A stretch of DNA of 64,000 nt from positions 1 to 64,000 of the forward strand of contig NZ_JAEFCF010000024.1 in assembly GCF_016405985.1 (NCBI RefSeq). The letters run 5' to 3'. Shown here piece after piece: positions 24,481 through 33,639 of this stretch (position 1 is the stretch's first letter; each line of letters begins with the position of its first letter). The position numbers and the translations under genes were made by a program. This DNA is from Paracoccus sp. IB05. GTDB taxonomy: Bacteria; Pseudomonadota; Alphaproteobacteria; Rhodobacterales; Rhodobacteraceae. The notes under the pieces were generated by a model. It made no database searches. It was not told where the DNA came from and saw nothing but the letters and a program-made list of their open reading frames with translations.

Positions 24481-27400
24481 CTATTCCGCCGCCGTCGCCA
24501 CTGTGTCGTCCTGCGCCTCAGCCTCAGCCTCGGCCAGCAGCGCCTTCAGCGCCGCCGCCAGCACACGCACATTCGGCTCCAGCACCATCGAATCATGATC
24601 TCCCGGCACTTCGATCACCCGCAGCTTCGGGGCGAAACGGGTCAGATCATTGTCTTCGAACACATATTCCTTCGCCGCCGAGACCCATTTCCCGCCCGAG
24701 ACCTGCCAGTGCCGATCCAGCTCTGGCCGGAACAGCACCGTCGCGCCGTTGCGCGGGCTCATCTGATAGCGCGGCAGCGCGGCGCGGAACGCCGCCTCGA
24801 TGGCGCTGTTATGGAAGCCCTCTTCCTCAACCGGGGCGCCTGCACGTTTGCGCCGCTCCCAGTCGAGCCGGTTCTTCGCCCATTCCGCCAGATAGCCGGG
24901 CCCCTTGCGCTGCAATTCCGCGAGCTTGATCAGCGCCTTGTCGCGGCGGCTGAGGCCGGGGCGCATCGGCAAAGGCGTATCCAGGAGCACCAGCTGCGCC
25001 ACCTCTTCCCCCTCAGCCTCCAGCTGGCGCGCCATTTCCCAGGCGATCAGCCCGCCGCCCGAGAAACCGCCCAGCAGGTAGGGCCCCGACGGCTGCACCT
25101 GACGGATCTCGGCGATGTAATCGCGCGCAGCCTCGGTGAAATCATCATGCGGCTGATCCTCGCCGTAAAGACCCCGGGCCTGGAGGCCGTAAAACGGCCG
25201 GTCCCGCCCTTCAAGCTGCGCCAGATGGCGCAGGTTCAGCACATTGCCGAACATGCCGGACACCAGGAAGAAGGGCGTCTTCGCGCCCGGTGCCGTGCCG
25301 GACTTCCCCGCCTCGGGCGTCATCGGCACCAGATGGGTGAAGCGGCGCGGCTGTTTCACGGCCTTCCCCGCCGGCACCTGCCCTGCATCCGCGCCCCCGC
25401 TCGCAACCAGGCTCTCACCGGTGATCCCCGCCGCCTCGCGGATCAGGCCCGCACAGGCCGCCACGGTCGGCGCCTCAAAGAGAACCGAGATCGGAAAATC
25501 AACCGCCCAGGTCTTTTTCACCATCGCGAAAAGCCGGACCGCGATCAGGCTATGCCCGCCGAGATCGAAGAAATTATCCTCGACCCCCACCTGCGAAACC
25601 CCGAGCAGATCCTGCCAGAAGCCGGTCAGGCTGCGCTCGATATCATCTCGCGGCGCGATGTAATCCGTGTCGAGATCGGGGCGTTCAAAGCTCTGCCCCG
25701 ATTTGCGCGCCTCAGTGACGGCCGCAGTCTGGCGCACCAGCGCCGGCAGATCCAGCGAAGACACAAGGATCTGTGACAGCCCCGTATTCAGCGCGCGGCC
25801 GAAGACCCGGGCCCCCTCTTCCGGGCGGATGCCCTGGCGGAACGCCATCATCAGCCGCTCTTCCGCCGGTGACAGCGCCCGTGCGGGGCCACCCTCGGGC
25901 GCCTCCAGCAGGCGCGGATCAGGGGCCGGAAAGGACAAAGCCGCATCCAGCCGGCGGATGGTAAAGCCGGTGATCTCAACCAGCACCCGGCCCTCCGGTG
26001 TGGCAAGCGTGATGTCAAACACGGCGGTCGGCCGGTCAGCGCGGTTCTCGCCCGCAGTGCAGATATGGCTGACGAGGTCAGCGCTCAGCGGCGCAAGGAC
26101 CCGCACCGATCCGTAAGACAGCGGCACCCAGAGCCGGTCAGGCTGATACCCCGCGATCAGATCCATCGCCCAGCCGGTGGCCAGATCCATGAGCGCCGGA
26201 TGCAAAAGCCAGCCCCCCCCCGGCCCGCCCGCAACCGGCTCGCCTCCAACCGGATCGCCCGCGAACACCTCCCGCCGGAAGGCCTCCGGCAGCGACAGCC
26301 GCGCCAGCCCTTCCCCCGCGCCATAAGCGCGCGAACGCAACACCCGCCAGCGCGGGCCAAAGGCCAGATGTGCCTCCTGCGGGCTGGGAAGCCAGCCTTC
26401 TGCCTCCCCCTCCTGCGGCTGGCCCATCTCGGGCGCGCGAAGCCGCGCCGCGATCCCGCCGGGGTCGATCCCCGGCGGGATCGCGGCCTGTTCTCCGGTC
26501 AGCGCAAGCAGCCGCGCCGTGGCATGGGTGGCCCAGCCCTCCCGGCCTCCCGCCCGCATCAGCGTCTGCACCTCGAAATCATAGCCTTCCTCGCTGCGGC
26601 TCAGCCGCACCCGCAGGGGTCGCATCTCGCTTTCCGCGAGATCAAGCGCCGCAAAGAAGGTCAGATCACGGATCCCGAACCCGGCGCCAGTCCCCGGCGC
26701 CCCGACGGTCCCCTCCTGCAAGGCCCAGGCCTCGGCCGCCAGTTCCAGATAGCCGGTCCCCGGCAGCAAGGCCTGACCCTCGCGGGTGCGATGGCCCTCG
26801 AAGATCCACTGCTGACAGGACAGATCACCGGTAAAGATCCGGTTGCCCGCAACGTCAAACCCGGCCGCCGTCAGCATCGGCTGGCGCACCGGCACCGGCG
26901 GCGCCGCCTCGCGCCCCATCCGGTCCGCGAGACTCTCGGCCGCCATGCCGACGCCCTGCCAGATCCCCCAGTCGAGCGCGACCACACGCGTAGCCCCCCC
27001 GGCCCGCGCCTCGGCAAAGGCGTTCAGATATTCATTCACCGCCACATAATCGACCTGCCCCGCCGGCCCCGTCACCGTCGAAGTCGAGGAAAACAGCACC
27101 AGAAGCTTCAGCCTCCCGTCCGGGAACAGCCGGTCAATCACCCCGGTCCCATGCAGCTTCGGCGCGAACACCTCTTCCACACTGCCCGGATCCTTGCCAA
27201 GGATCGGCCCATCCGCCACCATCCCCGCCGCATGGATCACCGCATCCACCGGACCCATACGCGCGACCGCAGCCTCAACCACCGCCTGCATCTCGAACAG
27301 ATTGGCCACATCGGCCCGGGCCAGCGCGATCCCGCCGCCGCTCTCACGCGCCAGCGCCTCGAGCCGCTCCACCGCCATAATCCGCCGCGATACCGCATCT

Positions 27401-30400
27401 TCGGGCGCATGGGCCCGCAGCCAGGCCGCGCGCGCAGCCCCTTCCGGCAGGCGCGACCGCGCAATCAGCGTGACTTTCGCTGCGCGCGCGCGAATCAGAT
27501 CTTCGGCCAGCGTCAGCCCGATCCCGCCGAATCCGCCGGTGATCAGCACATGCGCACCCAAAGGCAGCTCGAACCCCGCCTCGGGCAAAGGCGCCGGACG
27601 CAGCCCTTCGGCGTAGCGCCGCGCGCCACGCAGGGCGGCCACACCACCCTCAGGGGTGAGCGCCTCTTCGATCACCGCGCCAATCAGCGTGTCGGGCAGG
27701 CTTTCGCCGCGCCGCAAGACCGGCAGCTCCAGATCCAGCTGCGCCAGCGCAACGCCTGGCAATTCCTTGCCCGCCACCAGCACCGGCCCGCGCAACAGGG
27801 CCTTTTCCGGCCAGCGCAGCACAGAGCCTTTCGCTGCCACCGCGCCATTCGTCAGGAAGGTGACCTTCACCCCCTGAGCAAGGTTTTCGCCCGCCATGGC
27901 CTGCAACAGGAACAAGGCCGACCAGAATCCCTGTTCGATCAGCCTTTGCGCGAAACTCGAGCCGGGTCGAAAGCTCTCGTCTTTCGTCACCAGCCAGCCA
28001 TGCAGCACCTTTGAGGGTGCAATCCCCCGCCCCGCCAGTTCACGGATCAGGGCTTCATACCCTTCCAGCCCGCGCTCGGGCGCAAGGCTGTAGCGATCCT
28101 CGCCGAGGGCGCGGAAACTGTCCCCCGGATGCACCAGGATCACCCGATGCCCCGCCGCGCGCAGCCGATCTGCCGCCAACGCACAAAGCCCGGCCTCATC
28201 AGCAAAGACCAGCCAGCTTGCAGGTGCCGCCTCGCCCAGATCATCAATGTCAAAGCCTGCCGGCGAAGGGGTCCAGTGCCGTTTCCAGCCCCAGCCGGTC
28301 AGGTCTTCCACCCGCGCGGGCAGCTCTGTCGCCAGCGGCGCGGCCTCGCCCGGCGCGATAAAAAACGGTTTGCGCTGAAAGGCATAGGAGGGCAGCGGCA
28401 CGCGCTGGCGCAGACGCCCGCCCCAGATCTGGCCCCAGTCCACCGCGACGCCGCAAGCCCAGAGCCGCGCGACAGACCCAATAAGCCAGGCATCATCGGC
28501 GATCTTCTGTTCGGGGTGACGCAAGGCCGGCACCACCTGACCCGGCCCGACCCCATTGGCCCCCGCAAGCGAAGAAAGCGCGCGGCCCGGCCCCATTTCC
28601 ATATAGACCCGGCCCGACACCGCGGTCAGTTCCGCCAGCCCGGCCTGGAAGTTCACCGTATTTCTCAGATGCGCGACCCAATAATCCGGGTCCGTCGCCT
28701 CGGCATCCGTCAGCACCTTGCCCGAGCGGTTCGAGATGATCGGGATCTGCGGCGCAGAGAGGCGAATGCTGCGCAGGTAATCGCCAAAGGCGGGCAGGAT
28801 CGGTGCGAGCATCCGGCTGTGCGCGGCGATATTGATCGCAATCTGCTGCGTCTCGACCTCATCTGCGGCCAGCCGTGCAGCCAGCGCATCCAGCGCCGCA
28901 TCCGGGCCCGAGACCACGCAAAGCCCCGGCGCATTGACCGAAGCCATATCAAGATCATCGGCCCAGTAGCGCGCCAGATCCGCCTCGGGCAGCGGCACCG
29001 AAAGCATGCCGCCGGGCGCCACCGTGTCAAACAGCCGGCCGCGCAACAGGACCAGCCCGATGCAATCCTCGAATGACATCACACCGGCCAAAGCAGCCGC
29101 CGTATTCTCGCCCATCGAATGACCGATCATCGCGGCGGGGGTGACGCCCCAGCTTTCATAAAGCCTCGCCAGCGCATATTCGGTGATCATGATCAGCGGC
29201 AGCTGTACCGAGGGCTTTTTCAGCGCCTGATCCGCCGCAACCTCGGCGCCCTTTTCGGGCAGCCAGAGCGCGCGGATATCGTAATCCAGCTGCGGCTCAA
29301 GCACCGCAAGGCCCCGGTCCATCCAGTCTTTGAAAACCGGCTCAGTCTCGTAAAGATCGCGCGCCATGCCGGCAAATTGCGCGCCGCCGCCGGGGAACAT
29401 GAAGACGACTTCGGGATTGTCGCCCAGATGGTCATGATTGAAGACAAGGCGCGGATTGGCGCCCTCCAGCAGGCCCGCCGCCTCTGTGTGGCTTGCCGCG
29501 ACAATCACCCGGCGTTTCTCAAAGGCACGGCGGCCCTCTTTCAGCGTGAAAGCCACATCGGCCAGCTTCTGGTCGGGATGCGCGCGCAGATGCGCGGCGA
29601 GCCGGGCCGCCTGGCCGTCAAGCGCGGCTTTTGAACGCGCCGAGATCACCAGCGGCTGGAACGGCCAGTCGCTGTCTTCCGATGTGGCGCGCAAAGGCGC
29701 CTCTTCCAGCACGGCATGGGCATTGGTGCCGCCGACGCCCAGACTGTTGACGCCCGCGCGCAAGACCGGAGCCTCCCAGGGGGTCAGCCGGTCATTGACG
29801 CGGAAAGGTGATGTCTCGAAATCAATCGAGGGATTCGGTGCCTCATAGCCAAGGCTCGGCGGCAATTCGCGGTGATGCAGCGAGAGCGCGACCTTGATCA
29901 GGCTCGCCACCCCGGCGGCAGTGTCGAGATGGCCGATATTGGTTTTCACCGAACCAATGCGGCAATGGCCGACCGCATCCGTGGTCTCGCGGAAGGCCCC
30001 GGTCAGTGCCGCGACCTCGATCGGGTCGCCGAGATAGGTCCCGGTGCCATGGCATTCGATATAGGTAACGCTATCGGCAGTGACGCCCGCCAGGGCCTGA
30101 GCCTCGGCAATACAGGCCGATTGCCCATCGACCGAAGGCGCAAGATAGCCCGCCTTGGCCGCGCCGTCATTGTTGATCGCAGTGCCCTTCAGGATGGCCC
30201 AGATATGATCGCCATCGCGGATCGCATCGACCGCGCGGCGCAAGACCACACAGCCCGCGCCCGAGCCGAAGACCGTGCCCTGCGCGCGGTGGTCAAAGGC
30301 GTGGCAGTGCCCGTCCGGCGACAGGATCTCGCCCTCCTGGAACAGATAGCCCCGCGCATGGGGCAATTCGATGGTGACGCCGCCCGCCAGCGCCATATCG

Positions 30401-31020
30401 CATTCGCCGTTCAAGAGCGCCTGCGAGGCGTAATGGATCGCCACCAGCGAGGTTGAACAGGCGGTCTGCACATTGACCGAAGGGCCTTTGAGATCAAGGA
30501 TATGGCTCGCGCGGGTGGCGAGGAAATCCTTGTCATTGCCGGTATGGCGCAGAAGGAACATGCCGGTCTCTTCAACGAGATCCGGGTTCGAGCAGAGGTT
30601 GAAATAGAAATAGGACCCCATGCCGCAGCCGGCCCAGACCCCGATGGCGCCGGGGAATTTCTCCGGTGGATGGCCGGCATTTTCCAGCGCCTCCCAGGCG
30701 ACCTCAAGAAACTGGCGATGCTGCGGATCAAGGATCGCGGCCTCTTTCGGGGAAAACCCGAAGAAGTCGGCGTCAAAGGTCTCGAACCCATCGAGCACGG
30801 CGGCGGCTGGCACGTAATTCGGCCGCGCCATCTTTGTTGCACTCTCGCCCGCAGCCAGCAGTTCCTCGCGCGACAGCACCCGGATCGATTCCACGCCGCC
30901 GCGCAGATTGTCCCAAAAGGCGGAAATATCACCCGCGCCCGGCAAATGCGCGGCCATGCCGACAATCGCAATGTCGGTCGCGGCCACACCTGGGGGTCTG
31001 CGCGTCATATCATCCATCAC
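24481..31020 (-). CDS. Type I PKS: KS-AT-KR-DH-ACP-TE
   Basis: 2179 aa. KS about 13-435 with Cys188 (TACST), His324 (ECHGTGT) and His364 (NIGH). AT about 535-830 with GHSMG Ser635 and the AAHS motif, which does not clearly say malonyl or methylmalonyl. KR region with TGGFGGIG at 1161-1168 and Tyr1325. DH about 1395-1690: His1410 in H-x4-G-x4-PG and Asp1612 in HPALMDLAT without the usual downstream Gln. ACP about 1790-1865 with Ser1824 (LGGHSL). TE about 1910-2170 with GFSGG Ser1987 and His2142. One chain-extension round is encoded; the TE at the end releases the product. No ER domain. Start ATG 31020 (or 31017) precedes a 250-bp control region. Confidence 0.92.
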   Translation of the reverse strand: MMDDMTRRPPGVAATDIAIVGMAAHLPGAGDISAFWDNLRGGVESIRVLSREELLAAGESATKMARPNYVPAAAVLDGFETFDADFFGFSPKEAAILDPQHRQFLEVAWEALENAGHPPEKFPGAIGVWAGCGMGSYFYFNLCSNPDLVEETGMFLLRHTGNDKDFLATRASHILDLKGPSVNVQTACSTSLVAIHYASQALLNGECDMALAGGVTIELPHARGYLFQEGEILSPDGHCHAFDHRAQGTVFGSGAGCVVLRRAVDAIRDGDHIWAILKGTAINNDGAAKAGYLAPSVDGQSACIAEAQALAGVTADSVTYIECHGTGTYLGDPIEVAALTGAFRETTDAVGHCRIGSVKTNIGHLDTAAGVASLIKVALSLHHRELPPSLGYEAPNPSIDFETSPFRVNDRLTPWEAPVLRAGVNSLGVGGTNAHAVLEEAPLRATSEDSDWPFQPLVISARSKAALDGQAARLAAHLRAHPDQKLADVAFTLKEGRRAFEKRRVIVAASHTEAAGLLEGANPRLVFNHDHLGDNPEVVFMFPGGGAQFAGMARDLYETEPVFKDWMDRGLAVLEPQLDYDIRALWLPEKGAEVAADQALKKPSVQLPLIMITEYALARLYESWGVTPAAMIGHSMGENTAAALAGVMSFEDCIGLVLLRGRLFDTVAPGGMLSVPLPEADLARYWADDLDMASVNAPGLCVVSGPDAALDALAARLAADEVETQQIAINIAAHSRMLAPILPAFGDYLRSIRLSAPQIPIISNRSGKVLTDAEATDPDYWVAHLRNTVNFQAGLAELTAVSGRVYMEMGPGRALSSLAGANGVGPGQVVPALRHPEQKIADDAWLIGSVARLWACGVAVDWGQIWGGRLRQRVPLPSYAFQRKPFFIAPGEAAPLATELPARVEDLTGWGWKRHWTPSPAGFDIDDLGEAAPASWLVFADEAGLCALAADRLRAAGHRVILVHPGDSFRALGEDRYSLAPERGLEGYEALIRELAGRGIAPSKVLHGWLVTKDESFRPGSSFAQRLIEQGFWSALFLLQAMAGENLAQGVKVTFLTNGAVAAKGSVLRWPEKALLRGPVLVAGKELPGVALAQLDLELPVLRRGESLPDTLIGAVIEEALTPEGGVAALRGARRYAEGLRPAPLPEAGFELPLGAHVLITGGFGGIGLTLAEDLIRARAAKVTLIARSRLPEGAARAAWLRAHAPEDAVSRRIMAVERLEALARESGGGIALARADVANLFEMQAVVEAAVARMGPVDAVIHAAGMVADGPILGKDPGSVEEVFAPKLHGTGVIDRLFPDGRLKLLVLFSSTSTVTGPAGQVDYVAVNEYLNAFAEARAGGATRVVALDWGIWQGVGMAAESLADRMGREAAPPVPVRQPMLTAAGFDVAGNRIFTGDLSCQQWIFEGHRTREGQALLPGTGYLELAAEAWALQEGTVGAPGTGAGFGIRDLTFFAALDLAESEMRPLRVRLSRSEEGYDFEVQTLMRAGGREGWATHATARLLALTGEQAAIPPGIDPGGIAARLRAPEMGQPQEGEAEGWLPSPQEAHLAFGPRWRVLRSRAYGAGEGLARLSLPEAFRREVFAGDPVGGEPVAGGPGGGWLLHPALMDLATGWAMDLIAGYQPDRLWVPLSYGSVRVLAPLSADLVSHICTAGENRADRPTAVFDITLATPEGRVLVEITGFTIRRLDAALSFPAPDPRLLEAPEGGPARALSPAEERLMMAFRQGIRPEEGARVFGRALNTGLSQILVSSLDLPALVRQTAAVTEARKSGQSFERPDLDTDYIAPRDDIERSLTGFWQDLLGVSQVGVEDNFFDLGGHSLIAVRLFAMVKKTWAVDFPISVLFEAPTVAACAGLIREAAGITGESLVASGGADAGQVPAGKAVKQPRRFTHLVPMTPEAGKSGTAPGAKTPFFLVSGMFGNVLNLRHLAQLEGRDRPFYGLQARGLYGEDQPHDDFTEAARDYIAEIRQVQPSGPYLLGGFSGGGLIAWEMARQLEAEGEEVAQLVLLDTPLPMRPGLSRRDKALIKLAELQRKGPGYLAEWAKNRLDWERRKRAGAPVEEEGFHNSAIEAAFRAALPRYQMSPRNGATVLFRPELDRHWQVSGGKWVSAAKEYVFEDNDLTRFAPKLRVIEVPGDHDSMVLEPNVRVLAAALKALLAEAEAEAQDDTVATAAE

Positions 31021-31273
31021 TTCGGTTCAGTGGCTCAGGGGATCCGGGGTGGAACAGAAGCGCTCCGGCCCTGACAGACAGCCCCCTGCCAGTCTGTTGA
31101 TTATCCGCGTTAATCTAGCTCAATTTAAGGCAAACTCATACCCTGCGCGCGGCTGTGACCAGTTCTTATCCCGCAGGGCAACAATGCCATAAGCCCGCCG
31201 CATTAATGCCACATTTGCGCCGCATTTGGCGCAGGCCCGGCCGGGTTTCATACAGTCTGATGGCCAGGCCTGC
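31021..31273 (-). promoter_or_regulatory. Probable promoter region of the PKS operon
   Basis: 253 bp without a gene between the PKS start and the upstream polymerase gene's stop. An AT-rich patch at 31098-31136 contains GATTA-N7-TAATC (31099-31115), a dyad with the same 17-bp frame as the one before fdsG, and a GATAAT -10-like box (31100-31105 on the minus strand) with only a weak -35 (TTAAAT 17 nt before). Confidence 0.4.
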
Positions 31274-32671
31274 TCAGATAAGGGTGCGGCGGGGCTGGTT
31301 TCGCTGCAAATCTGCAAGCGAGGCCTCGCGCAGGGCCCGCAAAGCCTCGGCCTGACCAAGGATCGCGCCCGCCATCAGCCAGCTCAGCGGCGTCAGTGTC
31401 GCATTGGGCAAAAGATCAACTAGATTCAGCCCGAGGATCAGCGCCACCCCCGCCGCCGGCAGGCCCACCGATCCGGGTTTCAGCCGCGCCTCGCGCGCAA
31501 GGAGCCACAAAGGCAGGCACAAGAGCCCGAATTGCACGAGATAGCCGACCCAGCCGAATGCCCCGATCCGGATGATCCAGGCGCCATCCGCCACCGTCTC
31601 GACGATGCCGGTCGCCGGATCATAGAGGAAGCCGCGCCCATAGCCGCCCCAGCCAAAAAGGGGGCGCTCGGCGGCGCGGGCCAGCAGCAGATCCTCATTC
31701 ATCAGCCGATAGCCAAAGCTCTGGGCGCGGTCCTCGCTCAGATCGCCGGCAAAGCTGGAAATATAGTCAACCGGCACCAGATGGGCGCCGCGCAAAAGCG
31801 GATAGAGGATCACCACCACCGCCAGCAGCCCGACAACCCCAAGGATCTGGCGCGGGGTCGCAAGAAAGACCAGCGGCGCGGCGGCCAGCGCATAGGCGAT
31901 GGGGCCAAAGCTCTTGCACAGAATCAGAAGCGCGCAGGTCAGCAGGAAGACCGGCAGCTGCCAGACCCGCGCCGGCGCCGGGCCCAGCCGCAGCTGCATC
32001 CCCGCCGCAATCAGGCAGGAGAGCACGAAAAACGCCACCCAAAGCCCATGCGGCATAAAGACAAAGGGCCGCCAGCCGCCAAACCGCACCGCCTGGGACA
32101 TGTCATGCTGGAAATAGCCATAGACCCAGATATGCAGCTGCGGCGACATCACCGTCTCGATCAGGATCGGCCCGGTGTAAAGCAGCGCCGCGATCGTCAG
32201 CGCCATCAGAAGGTCGCGCATCGCCTCAGGCGTGGCCAGATCGCGCCGCGCAAGGAACAGCGGGAGCAGATACATCGCCTCGGTGCCCGTGATGGCGATG
32301 GAATCATAGATCCGCATGCCCTGGATCTCGCGGCCATGGCCAAGGAAAATCGGGTCTGTGTTCAGAAGGGCGGTAAAGACGGGCGAGATCAGAAAACCCG
32401 CGACCAGAACCCTGACCATCCTATTGCCGGTGAAAACCGGCAGGCTCCTGCCCAGCATCAGCCAGGAGATCACCGCCGCCGCCAGTGCCGGCAGCATGTG
32501 TTTATCGGGGTCCGGCAGCATCGGCAGGTCGATCTTCGCCAGCTCTGGCAAAAACATATAGCCGGCCAGAACCGACCAGATCAGCGCCCGGCCCGGCCCC
32601 ATCCGGTTGTAGAAAACCCAGACCACGAAGGGCCAGATCAAAAGCGCCAGCAGGGCGATCGTCGATGACAT
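31274..32671 (-). CDS. O-antigen polymerase/ligase-like membrane protein
   Basis: 465 aa, about ten hydrophobic helices across the length, beginning at about 5-20. A long polar loop near 285-330 includes RGAHLVPVDYISSFAGDLSEDRAQSFG, followed by GWGGYGRGF. The topology is like Wzy polymerases or O-antigen ligases. It would polymerise repeat units in the periplasmic face of the inner membrane. It is on the minus strand ahead of the PKS and divergent from the WecG-like gene. No signature residue separates polymerase from ligase, so the sub-type remains open. Confidence 0.7.
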   Translation of the reverse strand: MSSTIALLALLIWPFVVWVFYNRMGPGRALIWSVLAGYMFLPELAKIDLPMLPDPDKHMLPALAAAVISWLMLGRSLPVFTGNRMVRVLVAGFLISPVFTALLNTDPIFLGHGREIQGMRIYDSIAITGTEAMYLLPLFLARRDLATPEAMRDLLMALTIAALLYTGPILIETVMSPQLHIWVYGYFQHDMSQAVRFGGWRPFVFMPHGLWVAFFVLSCLIAAGMQLRLGPAPARVWQLPVFLLTCALLILCKSFGPIAYALAAAPLVFLATPRQILGVVGLLAVVVILYPLLRGAHLVPVDYISSFAGDLSEDRAQSFGYRLMNEDLLLARAAERPLFGWGGYGRGFLYDPATGIVETVADGAWIIRIGAFGWVGYLVQFGLLCLPLWLLAREARLKPGSVGLPAAGVALILGLNLVDLLPNATLTPLSWLMAGAILGQAEALRALREASLADLQRNQPRRTLI

Positions 32672-32886
32672 CCGGCCGGGATCCGTTCTGCTCTGGCATG
32701 GCTGGGGTGGTGATTTCGGCCCCTACCCTAGCATATGCGGCGCCCGGAGGCGAGGCCGGCCCCTGGCGCAAGGCCCGCCCGGGCTGCGGCGCAACGGGAA
32801 ACAGAGAGTTGCCGTCAGAGATCTGTCGCCTCTGGCCCGGGCGGGCGTTACACTGCGCAGAGCCCGCCTTTTTCAGGACCAGCCTC

Positions 32887-33639
32887 TTGCAGTTTACCAT
32901 CCGTGACACCCGTATCGAGGTGACCCATGCCAGCCGCACCGCGCTCCTGAGCGATGTGGCAAATCTGATGCGCCGGGGCGAAGGCTTTGCGCTGGCCACG
33001 ATCAATCTCGACCACCTGGTCAAGCTGCGCCGCGACGCCGCCTTTCTTGGCGCCTATGCGCGCCAGGATATGGTGGTGGCCGATGGCAATCCGATCGTCT
33101 GGCTGTCAGGGCTCGCGAAAAAGCCGGTCGATCTTATGCCGGGGTCGGACCTTGTGCTGCCGCTGTGCCGCCTGGCGGCCGAGGCCGGACTGCCGGTCTC
33201 GATGCTGGGCGCGACCGAAGCCGCGCTGGAAGGCGCGAGCGCGCATCTCGCGCGGGAAATCCCCGGTTATCAAAAAGGGCTGCTGATTGCACCGCCGATG
33301 GGGTTTGACCCCGAAGGCCAGGCGGCCCGCGCGGCGCTGGAGGACCTGAACGCGCTTGGGCCCGGCCTGTGCCTGATCGCGCTTGGCGCCCCCAAACAGG
33401 AGCGCTTTGCCGCCCTTGGCCGCAGTCTCGCGCCCCGGATGGGCTTTGCCTCGGTTGGTGCGGGGGTGGAGTTTCTCTCGGGCGATCAGGCCCGCGCGCC
33501 GGAATGGGTACGGAAGATCGCGATGGAATGGGCCTGGCGGGCCCTGTCTTCGCCGCGCCGGCTGGTGCCGCGCTATGCCGCCTGTTTCGCGATCCTGCCG
33601 GGCGAGGTCAGGAAAGCCTGGCGGCTGCGCGCGCAATAG
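32887..33639 (+). CDS. WecG/TagA/CpsF family glycosyltransferase
   Basis: 250 aa, GT26 fold. Diagnostic segments: FALATINLDHLVKLRRDAAF, VADGNPIVWLSGL (Asp of the substrate site), SDLVLPLC, MLGATEAALEGA and IALGAPKQERFA. The family transfers an N-acetylmannosaminuronic acid- or N-acetylmannosamine-type sugar, or other hexoses, to a lipid carrier. I start at TTG 32887, since AGGA lies 8 nt upstream and longer frames would run into the divergent polymerase gene. Codes for the second sugar step of the EPS repeat unit by inference. Converges with the next glycosyltransferase, stop to stop. Confidence 0.85.
   Translation: MQFTIRDTRIEVTHASRTALLSDVANLMRRGEGFALATINLDHLVKLRRDAAFLGAYARQDMVVADGNPIVWLSGLAKKPVDLMPGSDLVLPLCRLAAEAGLPVSMLGATEAALEGASAHLAREIPGYQKGLLIAPPMGFDPEGQAARAALEDLNALGPGLCLIALGAPKQERFAALGRSLAPRMGFASVGAGVEFLSGDQARAPEWVRKIAMEWAWRALSSPRRLVPRYAACFAILPGEVRKAWRLRAQ

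Noticed and set aside
32485-32886. Longer N-terminus for the WecG-like gene
   Set aside because: It would overlap the divergent membrane-protein gene and adds only Arg/Pro-rich sequence.
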